Part shown: piece by piece, positions 43,994 through 52,085 of the stretch | Position numbering within the stretch: the first letter of the stretch is position 1 | Layout of the letters: each line of letters opens with the position of its first letter | The notes under the pieces: model-generated | Databases searched by the model: none | Told to the model about the DNA's origin: nothing | What the model saw: only the letters and a program-made list of their open reading frames with translations | Assembly: GCA_964530225.1 (NCBI GenBank) | Contig: CAZHBA010000083.1 | Location: forward strand, 1 to 52,273 | Direction of reading: 5' to 3' | DNA: 52,273 bases | Origin: CAZHBA01 sp964530225 | GTDB lineage: Bacteria > Pseudomonadota > Alphaproteobacteria > UBA6615 | Translations under genes and position numbers: made by a program

Positions 43994-44016
43994 CACTTGG
44001 GAATAGGAGTCCGAAT

Positions 44017-44901
44017 CTACTTCGCCGCCGCTTTGATTTCGCCTTCGAGAATCTCGAAGACCACCGCGCATTCGTCTTCCAAGCGGTCGGCTGCGGCGAC
44101 CTTCTTGTAGTACTGATTACAGATGCGCAACAGCGGCGCCGACAGGCCGAGCGCGTTGGCCTGTTCCTCGACGATGTCGAGGTCCTTCCACAGCAATTTG
44201 CTGGGTCCGGCGCAGGGCTGCCACTTGCGCTCGGCGATGATGCCGGCGCGCATGCCGAACACCGTCGAGCCGGCGGCGCTAGGGCCGACGATGTCGAGCA
44301 TGGTCTCGTTGTCGAGGCCCATCTGGGCGCCAAATAGCATGCCTTCGGCCAGCGCGACAGTATTAGCGCCAACCATGAAGTTGATCATTAGCTTGAGCTT
44401 GATGCCGGTGCCGAATTCGCCAACGTAAGAGGTCTTCGGTGCCACATGCTCTAACATCGGCTTGACCCGTTCGCAGGCCGCCTCGTCGCCACTCATCATG
44501 ATGACACCCTTGCCGGCGCGGATCACCGGCTGGGTGCCGCTGATTGGGCAGTCGATGACCACCGCCGGTGTCTTGTCGATTTCGGCTTTTAGCTCTTCCT
44601 TGATGGCGACCGGGAAGGTGTTCATTTCGATGATAATCAACCCGTCATAGACGCCGGCGATAACACCGTCGTCGCCATAGAAGGCGTCACGGGCGGAGGC
44701 GACTGTTGGCAGTGCCGAGAGCAGGATATCTGAAACCTCGGCGAGTTCGCGCGGGGTATCTACCAGCTTGCCGCCCATGTCGGGAAAATCTTCGGTGCTC
44801 GGCCGGCGCACGGCGTAACATTGGTAGCCGTGCGGCATGATCAGTTCCGCTGTCAAACGGCCGATGAGACCGAGACCGAGAATACCGATTTTTTCTGCCA
44901 T
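44017..44901 (-). CDS. Beta-hydroxyacid dehydrogenase (HIBADH-like)
   Basis: 294 residues. The Rossmann loop is IGILGLGLIG at 5-14, DCPISGTQP near 117-125 is the substrate loop (usually D.PVSGG), and Lys170 (GTGIKLKLMINF) is the catalytic lysine. This is the 3-hydroxyisobutyrate/tartronate-semialdehyde reductase family. Arg32-Arg33 after the second strand suggests NADP(H). Start ATG at 44901 behind GGGAGAGAAG. It lies 24 bases after the TPP enzyme genes on the same strand and probably reduces the aldehyde produced by that decarboxylase (inference). Confidence 0.92.
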   Translation of the reverse strand: MAEKIGILGLGLIGRLTAELIMPHGYQCYAVRRPSTEDFPDMGGKLVDTPRELAEVSDILLSALPTVASARDAFYGDDGVIAGVYDGLIIIEMNTFPVAIKEELKAEIDKTPAVVIDCPISGTQPVIRAGKGVIMMSGDEAACERVKPMLEHVAPKTSYVGEFGTGIKLKLMINFMVGANTVALAEGMLFGAQMGLDNETMLDIVGPSAAGSTVFGMRAGIIAERKWQPCAGPSKLLWKDLDIVEEQANALGLSAPLLRICNQYYKKVAAADRLEDECAVVFEILEGEIKAAAK

Positions 44902-44925
44902 TGCTTCTCTCCCGTTTTATTGTTG

Positions 44926-45513
44926 TTAGGGTGCTTCGCCGAGTATCGCCTTGCGAAAGCGGCTACGTAGGTAGGCGCCGTCGCGCGACGGCAACACCCG
45001 TTTGGCTTCGCCCGGTGCGATTTTAATATTGGCGAACAACGGCCCGTCGCTGGCGTGCAGGCGCGCAGCCAGCGCGTCGACCCCGGCTATTTTAGTGATC
45101 TCGTCGACTGTATTCATACCGCTGGCGCGGGCAATGCCCGTGAGGTCGGTACCGTACGCCGTGGCGCTGGGTTGCGCACCGGTCTCGCCGTAGACCTCGT
45201 TGTCGAGGATTACGATCGATAGATTAGCCGGCGCCTGGACGCCGATGGTTGATAGCGCCCCCAACCCCATCAACATGTCACCATCGCCGGTAATGCCCAA
45301 CACCGGCTTGTCCGGTTGCGCCAATGCGAGGCCGAGGGCCAGTGGCGTGGTGCCGCCCATGGCGCCCCACAGGTAGAAATTCCGCGGGTCGTCGCCGGCG
45401 GCAGCGCAGTCATATGTTGCAGAACCCAGACCCGAGACGACGAGCAATTCGCGGCGGTCGGCAAGCAAGCGGGCGACAACGCCGCGGCGGTCGAGCAGGG
45501 TATTAGCGCTCAT
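44926..45513 (-). CDS. TPP-dependent decarboxylase, C-terminal (PP) subunit
   Basis: 195 residues, the pyrophosphate-binding half of a split TPP enzyme. The Mg-diphosphate motif is GDGDMLMGLGALSTIG with the closing Asn in VILDNEVYGETG. The 25-30-residue spacing of GDG to N is canonical. Such a subunit pairs with a Pyr-domain subunit in sulfopyruvate decarboxylase (ComE) and resembles the C-terminal half of phosphonopyruvate decarboxylase. The start ATG lies one base after the stop of the partner gene, so the two are translationally coupled. Confidence 0.9.
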   Translation of the reverse strand: MSANTLLDRRGVVARLLADRRELLVVSGLGSATYDCAAAGDDPRNFYLWGAMGGTTPLALGLALAQPDKPVLGITGDGDMLMGLGALSTIGVQAPANLSIVILDNEVYGETGAQPSATAYGTDLTGIARASGMNTVDEITKIAGVDALAARLHASDGPLFANIKIAPGEAKRVLPSRDGAYLRSRFRKAILGEAP

Positions 45514-45514
45514 C

Positions 45515-46072
45515 TCAGCCCTCGCCGGTAAAGTCTTTACGGCCGATCAGTTGCTGCGACAGTAAGACGGCGACGCCGACCGAACTGTCGAAAGCGAGGC
45601 GCAGCGCCGCATCGACGGTGTTTGCCACGTCATCGGGTTCGTCGACACGGTGGACGACAAGGCCGGACAGTTTCAGTGTATCCGGTGTGGCTTGGCCCAT
45701 ATGGACCTGCCACGGATTAAACTCACCCCACTCGCCACGCATGGTGATCAGGCTCACAAACGGCAGTCGGCAGGCCGCGAGTAGCGAGAACATGTTGACG
45801 CAGTTGCCGACGCCACTCGACTGCATGAGCATGGCCCCGCGGTCGCCGCCAAGCCAGGCGCCGGCCAGATGGGCGACGCCTTCTTCCTCGGTGGTCAGTA
45901 CCACGGCGTGCATGCCGGGGTCGGCATGACAGCGGTTGATTAACCGGCTGTGGCTGGAGTCGGGCACGTAGACCACCTGGCGCACGGCGTGGGCGCGAAA
46001 GACCTCATAGACCGCGTCGCGCCAATCGTTGGGATCGCTGGCCGGTAGAACCGTGGGTTGGGTCAAGGTCAT
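45515..46072 (-). CDS. TPP-dependent decarboxylase, N-terminal (Pyr) subunit
   Basis: 185 residues, the pyrimidine-binding half. The cofactor-activating glutamate is in LTTEEEGVAHLAGAW (Glu62-64). MQSSGVGNCVNMFSLL and LPFVSLITMRGEWGE match ComD-type sulfopyruvate and phosphonopyruvate decarboxylases. With the downstream subunit it should decarboxylate a 2-oxoacid carrying an acidic tail to an aldehyde. I see no sulfonate or phosphonate genes nearby, so the substrate is open. The start is an ATG behind GATGGAAAA. A ruined IclR regulator lies just upstream. Confidence 0.9.
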   Translation of the reverse strand: MTLTQPTVLPASDPNDWRDAVYEVFRAHAVRQVVYVPDSSHSRLINRCHADPGMHAVVLTTEEEGVAHLAGAWLGGDRGAMLMQSSGVGNCVNMFSLLAACRLPFVSLITMRGEWGEFNPWQVHMGQATPDTLKLSGLVVHRVDEPDDVANTVDAALRLAFDSSVGVAVLLSQQLIGRKDFTGEG

Positions 46073-46099
46073 GGGTTTTCCATCTCTACCAAATTCTCG

Positions 46100-46604
46100 T
46101 TAGTCTACCGCGCCGCCGAGCGTTTCCAGCGCTGCCAGCAAATGTGCCGTGTGAGCGGCTTCGTCCCTTTTGATGCGGGCGAGAGGACCCGCCAGGGCGA
46201 TGCCGAGGACTTCGCCGTTGACCATGGTGGTTGTCGTAATCGCCATGACGTCGGCGACATTTTCGCCATGGGTAACAAAGGCGCCACGCTACCGGCTGTA
46301 CCGCAAATCTTCCTGCAGCGCTGCCTTGTCGACGATTAGTGTGGGGCGTGTAACGGGCCATGTCGAGCCGCGACAGGGTGTCGGCCAGAGCCGCGGGGTC
46401 GAGGCGGCCCAACAGCGCCTTGCCGATGGCGCTCGAATGCAGCGGTTTGATGTCGCCGCTGCGCACCAGCCCATGACAACTACTGATCGGCGTATTGAGT
46501 GCGCTGGCCAACTGGGTTAGGGTCATCGGCGTCTTACGGTGGTAGAACGCCTCAAACAGGCTCAACGTTCGCCCAGCCGTTTTGACATCTTTCTTCACAT
46601 CCAT
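46100..46604 (-). pseudogene. IclR-family transcriptional regulator, deleted and frameshifted
   Basis: From ATG 46604 the frame gives the IclR winged-helix start (RTLSLFEAFYHRKTPMTLTQ, LASALNTPISSCHGLVR). It jumps directly to SGDIKPLHSSAIGKALLG of the effector domain, so about 100 residues are missing. The frame is then lost near YTPHT, resumes as IVDKAALQEDLRYSR in another frame, and again as GAFVTHGENVADVMAITTTT to AALETLGGAVD and TAA at 46100-46102. At least one deletion and two shifts mean no working protein. It is adjacent to the TPP enzyme operon, which it probably once regulated. Confidence 0.85.
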
Positions 46605-46640
46605 GAAATCGATTTTGTGTGGGTGAAAACGCCCCGTCAA

Positions 46641-47108
46641 GCGCCGCGGGATGATTTGGAGCCTTACGCTACAGCCCTTGGGAGATACGCGGACGCATGC
46701 TGCCGAAATAAAATTGTGCGTAATTTTGCGCAGTTAATTGTCACCTTGGTAAGGAATGGTTAACCATTTCCCGCATACATTTAGGAAATGTTAATCGACC
46801 CTATAAGTTGTAGGGGCTCGGCGAACGTGGCACCAAATCAGTGAAGTCTGCTAGCTCGAAATGCATACAATGGTAGTTTTTCCGCGCTAGCCGGCCAACG
46901 AAACGACCAGGAACCTTAATGAGCTACTTAAAACTCGTCGTCAGTGAGATATCCCCGGACAGCACGGCGTCTCCGGCTCCAATATCGGTAGTATCGTTCT
47001 GGCCATCGCCTAGCTAAGAACCTTCCCCGAGTCCGTGCCTGAAGAAACGCCGGAGAAGTCAGACTAGAGGTTGCAGACGCGTCGCGGGACCGCTAAGGCG
47101 GTTCCGCA
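46641..47108 (+). other. 468-base intergenic region with a possible 32-codon ORF
   Basis: AT-rich in parts (46700-46800), with several promoter-like TTGT/TATAAG stretches before the MFS operon. A small ORF at 46919-47017 (MSYLKLVVSEISPDSTASPA...) follows a CAGGAACCTTA ribosome-binding site. Its sequence is low in complexity and I do not recognise it. No RNA gene is apparent. Confidence 0.3.
47086..47105 (+). promoter_or_regulatory. Hairpin covering the ribosome-binding site of the MFS gene
   Basis: GGGACCGC, a TAAG loop and GCGGTTCC form an eight-base stem (one G-U pair) ending three bases before the ATG at 47109. The best Shine-Dalgarno, AAGGCGG, is inside the loop and 3' arm. Folding would block translation of the first gene of the operon. 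No T-run follows, so it is not a terminator. Confidence 0.5.
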
Positions 47109-48332
47109 ATGACAGAATCTCGACAGACCGGGTTATGGTTGATCCTGCTGGTCACCATTGCCGTTCAGGCTCTTGCCACCTTCACTACCTTGTCGCTGGC
47201 TGCGATCGCGCCGGACGTGGCTTCCGGCCTCGGCGTTTCGGCTGAACTGGTTGGCTTCCAGGTGAGCCTGATTTATTTGGGTGCGGCGGCGATGTCGACC
47301 GTCGCTGGTTTTCAGCTGCGTCGCTGGGGACCGGTCCGGGTGAGCCAGGCGAGCCTGATATTTTGCGCCGTCGGCGCCGCCTTGGCGGTCGTACCCTCGC
47401 TCGCCGTAATCGCGGTGGGTTCGCTTATCATCGGCTTCGGCTACGGCATGACCAACCCCGCGGCCTCCGAGCTATTGTTGCGGCTTATACCGGCGGGGCG
47501 GCGTAATCTGATTTTCTCGGTCAAGCAAACCGGAGTGCCGATCGGCGGCGTCCTGGCCGGGCTCGCCGCGCCGACGATCAGCCAGTCGTTTGGCTGGCAG
47601 TGGGCGCTGGCAGTAGCCGCGATATCCTGTTTTTTGCTGGCGTTACTCATCCAGCCGCTGCGTGCTGTGTGGGATGCCAGCCGCGACCCGTTAGCCCGCT
47701 TCGGCGAGCGTTCCTTCGATGCGATGACCGAGGTCTGGAAGTTACCGCCGTTGCGCTGGCTGGCGGTTGGCGGATTTTTTTACGCCGCCGTGCAGCTCTC
47801 GCTGGCCACTTTCGTGGTTACGCTGTTGGTGGCCGACGCTGGATTCAACCTGATCGAAGCTGGTGCAGTGCTCGCTGTGGTTCAGGCCGCGGGCATTGTC
47901 GGACGGGTCGGTTGGGGATGGGTCGCCGACCGGCTTGGCCGGGGACTTATCGCCCTTCTCATCATGGGGGGTGCCTGCGTCACCGGGGCGCTGCTGGTTA
48001 TGGTGGTATCGGCAGCATGGGGAAACGCCGCCATCTACATCTTGTTTGCGCTTTTCGGCGTTAACGCGCTGGGGTGGACTGGGGTGTTCCAGGTCGAAGC
48101 GGCCCGCTACGCGCTGCCAGGAAAATTAGGAACCGTGATTGGTGGTGTCACCGCGCCGACCTATGGTGGGGTCATCGTCGGGCCGGCGGTATTCTCTCTC
48201 GCCTTTATCGCCATCGGCTCCTACACAACGACTTTTGCGCTAGTTGCCCTGTTTGCCGTTCTTGGTATGCTCTCTCTAACCCTGGCTGGCCGCGCGGCGG
48301 CCAATAGCCCTCGGGTGTCTGCGCAGTTCTAA
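47109..48332 (+). CDS. MFS transporter
   Basis: 407 residues, about twelve membrane helices. The loop after helix 2 (FQLRRWGPVRVSQASL) is a poor MFS motif A, while the second-half equivalent GWVADRLGRGLIALL is better. PILI-like NPAASELLLRLIPAGRRNLIFS precedes helix 5. It resembles CynX/NimT-type or oxalate/formate-type anion carriers, but the substrate is not clear. First gene of a five-gene plus-strand operon (spacings 26, 66, 15 and 13 bases). It probably imports the compound that the hydrolases and cupin process (inference). Confidence 0.9.
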   Translation: MTESRQTGLWLILLVTIAVQALATFTTLSLAAIAPDVASGLGVSAELVGFQVSLIYLGAAAMSTVAGFQLRRWGPVRVSQASLIFCAVGAALAVVPSLAVIAVGSLIIGFGYGMTNPAASELLLRLIPAGRRNLIFSVKQTGVPIGGVLAGLAAPTISQSFGWQWALAVAAISCFLLALLIQPLRAVWDASRDPLARFGERSFDAMTEVWKLPPLRWLAVGGFFYAAVQLSLATFVVTLLVADAGFNLIEAGAVLAVVQAAGIVGRVGWGWVADRLGRGLIALLIMGGACVTGALLVMVVSAAWGNAAIYILFALFGVNALGWTGVFQVEAARYALPGKLGTVIGGVTAPTYGGVIVGPAVFSLAFIAIGSYTTTFALVALFAVLGMLSLTLAGRAAANSPRVSAQF

Positions 48333-48358
48333 ACCGTTACCAAATTAGGGAAAAGAAT

Positions 48359-49222
48359 ATGGAAACGTCAGTCAGCTTTATGTCAGACGAGTTTAAGCTC
48401 GCCGGTATTGTGCACATACCAGCCGATCTAACACCTGGCGACAAGCGGGCTGCGTTTCTCGTGTTGCACGGTTTCGGCACCGGCAAGGATGGCTCGACCC
48501 CGGAAATACTAGCCAACATGTTTTGCGACTGGGGCTATGTGGCATTGCGCTTCGACATGCGCAGTTGTGGCGACAGCGACGGCGAGAAAGGTCTGCTACG
48601 GTGCCTCGATCAGGTGGCGGATACGCAGAACGCGGTATCCTGGCTAGCCGAGCAGGATGGTGTCGACCCAGCGCGTATCGGTGTCATCGGCCATAGTTTC
48701 GGCGCCGCCGTGGCGGTCTATGCCGGTGGTGTCGACAAACGCATCGCCGCGGTGATTTCGTCGTGTGGCTGGGGTGACGGCGAGAGCAAGTTCAAGCTGC
48801 AGCATCCCGGTGCTGCCTGGCCACAATTCACCGAAGCCCTGGCCGAAGGCCGGCGTCGGCGCAAGGCGGGCGAGCCCGACCTGAAGATGGCGCGCTGGGA
48901 CATCGTGCCGATCCCGGAACATCTGCGCGGCAATATGGGCGAGAACGTTACCATGGAATTCGCCTCAGAGACGGCGCAGAGCATGTACGATTTCAGGGCT
49001 AACGACGTAGTCGGCAACATCGCGCCGCGTCCGTTGCTGTTGTTCCACGCTTCCGACGATTCGGTAACACCGACCGATCAGTCGCTGCAATTGTTTGCCC
49101 ACGCCGGCCAACCGACCGACCTGTTGTTGCTGTCGGGCGTCGACCATTTCCCGTTTTCCATCGGCGACGACCGCTCGCGCGACGCTCTGCGCGATTGGTT
49201 GGGCACCTATTTCCCAGCCTAG
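48359..49222 (+). CDS. Alpha/beta hydrolase, dienelactone-hydrolase-like
   Basis: 287 residues with a complete triad: nucleophile Ser in VIGHSFGAAVAV, Asp in LLLFHASDDSVTP and His in LLSGVDHFPF. The lid region between (about 140-215) is charged. FLVLHGFGTGKDG forms the oxyanion loop. Architecture matches the broken hydrolase at 32181, whose missing end can be seen here. It probably cleaves an ester, lactone or C-C bond. Start ATG at 48359 behind GGGAAAAG. Confidence 0.9.
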   Translation: METSVSFMSDEFKLAGIVHIPADLTPGDKRAAFLVLHGFGTGKDGSTPEILANMFCDWGYVALRFDMRSCGDSDGEKGLLRCLDQVADTQNAVSWLAEQDGVDPARIGVIGHSFGAAVAVYAGGVDKRIAAVISSCGWGDGESKFKLQHPGAAWPQFTEALAEGRRRRKAGEPDLKMARWDIVPIPEHLRGNMGENVTMEFASETAQSMYDFRANDVVGNIAPRPLLLFHASDDSVTPTDQSLQLFAHAGQPTDLLLLSGVDHFPFSIGDDRSRDALRDWLGTYFPA

Positions 49223-49288
49223 GGACTGAGCTGAGCTGGGCTAAGCTGTGAACGACAAAATTTCTAATAAAAGGGGAGAAATATTCCG

Positions 49289-49861
49289 ATGGGTTACGAA
49301 ATTTACACGCCGACCGCCGAAGAGGTGGATGAGCGGATCGGGCGTTTTAAAGATCTGACGCCGATGTCGACGACCGATGACCTTGCCTGGGTGCCGCGCG
49401 ACGCGTGGGAAATCTTTTTCGCCCAGACGATTAAGGCGGTTATTCTGGAAGACACCAAAAGCCCGTTCGGCAACGAGGCGCCGATTATCGGCGCCTCGGG
49501 GACGACCATGTTCATTTCGGAGATGCCGCCGGGACAAGGCCCTTGCCTGCATTCCCACAACAATACCTTCGAGACCTTCATGGTGCTGCAGGGCACGATC
49601 GAATACCGGGTTGGCGAGCCAATTATCCACAAGCGTGTGCTCAGCCAGTGGGACGTGTTTTCGTGCCCGCCGGGGATTTACCGCGAATTCAGCAATGTCG
49701 GTAACGATACGGCTTTTCAGCTCACCATCCTGACCGGCCCGGTCGAACGCGACGACGTGTCAATGCCAGATTCGGTCAAGCAACGGGTCGCGAAAGAGTT
49801 TGGCGACGAGGTCGCCAACGCCTTCGGCGACCTCATGCCGTTCGATCCGCCGTCAGCCTGA
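49289..49861 (+). CDS. Cupin-domain protein
   Basis: 190 residues with one cupin barrel at about 70-150: PCLHSHNNTFETFMVLQGTI gives the HxHx(N)...E metal site, and SCPPGIYREFSNVG is the second motif, where the usual His is replaced by Arg or nearby residues. Such small cupins serve as dioxygenases, isomerases or sensors. Start ATG behind AAGGGGAGAAATATTCCG. Third gene in the MFS-RidA operon. Confidence 0.88.
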   Translation: MGYEIYTPTAEEVDERIGRFKDLTPMSTTDDLAWVPRDAWEIFFAQTIKAVILEDTKSPFGNEAPIIGASGTTMFISEMPPGQGPCLHSHNNTFETFMVLQGTIEYRVGEPIIHKRVLSQWDVFSCPPGIYREFSNVGNDTAFQLTILTGPVERDDVSMPDSVKQRVAKEFGDEVANAFGDLMPFDPPSA

Positions 49862-49876
49862 CCGGAAGCACAGGCT

Positions 49877-50665
49877 ATGCCCGTTGTATCGGCGAACGGC
49901 ATCGAACAGTATTACGAAATCGTCGGGGACGGACCGCCGTTGGTGCTGGTCGCCGGCATGGGAGGAACCGCCAATTATTGGCAGGATACCGCCACGTTTT
50001 TTGCTGAGCACTATACGGTCCTAACTTACGACCAGCGTGGCACTGGGCGCAGTCAGCTGTTGCCTGTAACCAGCATCGAGCAACTGCGCGACGACCTTCT
50101 GGCGTTGCTCGACGCGCTGGATTTTGACGTTATCGATTTTCTCGGCCACTCGACCGGCGGCAATGTCGCCCAGATCTTTGCTATCGAGAACGCTGACCGG
50201 TTGGCCAAGCTGGTGATCTACGCTAGCACCTCCCACGGCGATGCCTATCGCACGAAAGTGTGGCAGGTGCGCCGCGCCATCCTGGAGAAGCTGAGCCCCG
50301 AACTGTATGGCGACATGTCGAGCATTATGCTCTATCCGCCGCGCTGGATCGTCGAAAATTCGGAAAAGCTGGAAAGTCAACAAGTTGGTCAAATAAGCAT
50401 GCTGGCGACGCCAGAAGTGCAGACCAGCCGCATCGAGGCGGTGCAAGCCTTCGACCGCCGTAACCAGTTGAGCGGGATTACGTCGCCGACACTGGTGATT
50501 TGTGCCAGGGACGATAACCAGACGCCAGCGTACTTTTCCGAGTATCTGGCAGCGAACATTCCTTTGGCCAAACTAATCCTGATGGACTATGGCGCGCACG
50601 CCTGTTCGCGCACTGTGCCCGACGAATTCAACCAACACGTTCTGGAATTTCTCTGGAATAAATGA
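49877..50665 (+). CDS. Alpha/beta hydrolase, RutD/HsaD-like
   Basis: 262 residues: VLVAGMGGTANYW oxyanion loop, FLGHSTGGNVAQ nucleophile elbow, VICARDDNQTP aspartate and YGAHACSRTVPDEFN histidine. All triad residues are present. It resembles RutD and other small hydrolases or lactonases. The ATG at 49877 is 15 bases after the cupin stop, and the RidA gene follows 13 bases on. A RutD-RutC-like pairing with RidA is notable, though no other rut genes are near. Confidence 0.9.
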   Translation: MPVVSANGIEQYYEIVGDGPPLVLVAGMGGTANYWQDTATFFAEHYTVLTYDQRGTGRSQLLPVTSIEQLRDDLLALLDALDFDVIDFLGHSTGGNVAQIFAIENADRLAKLVIYASTSHGDAYRTKVWQVRRAILEKLSPELYGDMSSIMLYPPRWIVENSEKLESQQVGQISMLATPEVQTSRIEAVQAFDRRNQLSGITSPTLVICARDDNQTPAYFSEYLAANIPLAKLILMDYGAHACSRTVPDEFNQHVLEFLWNK

Positions 50666-50678
50666 AAGGAGGAGAGAA

Positions 50679-51062
50679 ATGGCACACGAAGCAGTAGTTC
50701 CGGCAGGCTCGGCGCCGCCACTGGCGCCCTATTCGCCCGGCGTGAAGGCCGAAAACACGGTCTATGTGTCGGGCGTGCTGGCGATGGACAGAGATGGTAA
50801 CATTGTCGGCTCCGGCGACATCAAGGTGCAAACCCGCCAAGTTATAGAATCGATCAAGAGCGTGGTCGAGGCGGCGGGCGGCTCAGTGAGCGACATCGCC
50901 TTCAACCAGATTTTCCTGTCTGATCTGGCCAACTACGACGCTATGAATGAGGTCTACGCCGAATATTTCGGCGACAATTCGCCAGCGCGTTATTGTATCA
51001 AAGCGGAGCTGGTAAAGCCGGAATTTTTGGTCGAGATTACCTCGACTGCACACATCGGATAG
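50679..51062 (+). CDS. RidA-family (YjgF/UK114) protein
   Basis: 127 residues, normal for RidA proteins, which hydrolyse reactive enamines or imines to ketones and ammonia. Conserved elements: NTVYVSGVLAMDRDGNIVG, the mid-helix VIESIKSVVEAAGG and ARYCIKAELVKPEFLVEI, where the Arg binds the imino acid carboxylate. The start ATG follows AAAGGAGGAGAGAA, a near-perfect ribosome-binding site. Last gene of the operon; the convergent EamA gene ends 22 bases later. Confidence 0.93.
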   Translation: MAHEAVVPAGSAPPLAPYSPGVKAENTVYVSGVLAMDRDGNIVGSGDIKVQTRQVIESIKSVVEAAGGSVSDIAFNQIFLSDLANYDAMNEVYAEYFGDNSPARYCIKAELVKPEFLVEITSTAHIG

Positions 51063-51084
51063 CCACCACCCGGGCTAGCAAGAC

Positions 51085-51957
51085 TCACCGTCTCCGGTAA
51101 TCGGCGAGACCGGCGGCTGTTAGCGCGCCGACGATAATCAGCGCGCCGACCAGTTGCAGCGGTGCGAGAAGTTCTTCGAGAATTATGAACGCTGCCACCA
51201 TGGTGAAGATTGGCTCGACGTAGGAGAACAGCGTTGTCTTGGCCGCGCCGATCACCGGAATCGCCATAAAATAGGTGATAATGCCGGTGGTGTAGAACAC
51301 CGACGAGCCGGCAAAGCCAACCCAGCCGCTGGCCGTTTGCGGCAGCTGGACATCGCCCCGGGCCAGGTTGGCGATAATGAAAACCATCGCCGCAGTGGTT
51401 ACGATGTACAGCGTAACCGGGCGGGAATCGCCGCTGCGGATGACTCGGCCACTGATTGCAGATACCAGGGCCAGCCCGAATGCGCTGATCAGTCCGTAAA
51501 CTACTCCTAGGATCGACAGACCGCCGGTTTCGACGCCAAGCGTCAGCGCCAGGCCGCCGAACGCGACGATGGCGGCGACGATGGTTGTAATGCTTAGCTT
51601 TTCCCACCCCATAATCGCGACGATCAGGCTAGTAAAGAGCGGAAACATGAAAAAAATCAACACGGCCAGCGATACCGACAGAATGTCGATCGCGGATAGA
51701 ATCATGAAGGTGTAGATCACCGTAACCAGTCCCAGGGCGATGGCTGTATAGGCATCGCGTTTGGGCAACGAAAAGCGTGCGCCGGTGGCCCATAAAATTA
51801 CGGCCAGGACGATTACCGGCAAAATAGCGCGTACGGTCGCGACGGCCAGCGGGTCGCTACCGCCGGCGTAGGCGAGGCCGGCCATGCTGTTGGTTAGTGC
51901 GAAGCTAACCGTGAAACCCAAAATTAACGCGATGGTCAGCAAGCTGCGGCGTTCCAT
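51085..51957 (-). CDS. EamA/DMT-family transporter
   Basis: 290 residues with ten hydrophobic helices in two EamA repeats (first from LTIALILGFTVSFALTN, second from VVYGLISAFGLALVSAISG). Substrate unknown; amino acids and metabolites are typical. The ATG at 51957 is preceded by AAGGGAGGAGAGC, a strong site, so the 65 open codons further upstream are not used. It is divergent from the class IV aminotransferase gene across 128 bases that must hold both promoters. Confidence 0.92.
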   Translation of the reverse strand: MERRSLLTIALILGFTVSFALTNSMAGLAYAGGSDPLAVATVRAILPVIVLAVILWATGARFSLPKRDAYTAIALGLVTVIYTFMILSAIDILSVSLAVLIFFMFPLFTSLIVAIMGWEKLSITTIVAAIVAFGGLALTLGVETGGLSILGVVYGLISAFGLALVSAISGRVIRSGDSRPVTLYIVTTAAMVFIIANLARGDVQLPQTASGWVGFAGSSVFYTTGIITYFMAIPVIGAAKTTLFSYVEPIFTMVAAFIILEELLAPLQLVGALIIVGALTAAGLADYRRR

Positions 51958-52085
51958 GCTCTCCTCCCTTTGACGACCTGCGCACACTAAACACACCGGC
52001 CGGTAATCATGCACGCCATCATTTGCCTCTGCGTCCATCTGTCGTAACCTAAGGCGCCTAAACAAACAAAGAAGTGGACTGAACC

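Noticed and set aside
49877..51062. A rut-type pyrimidine degradation operon
   Set aside because: Only RutD- and RutC-like members are present. No RutB-type hydrolase is nearby, and the LLM protein at 36698 does not resemble RutA.
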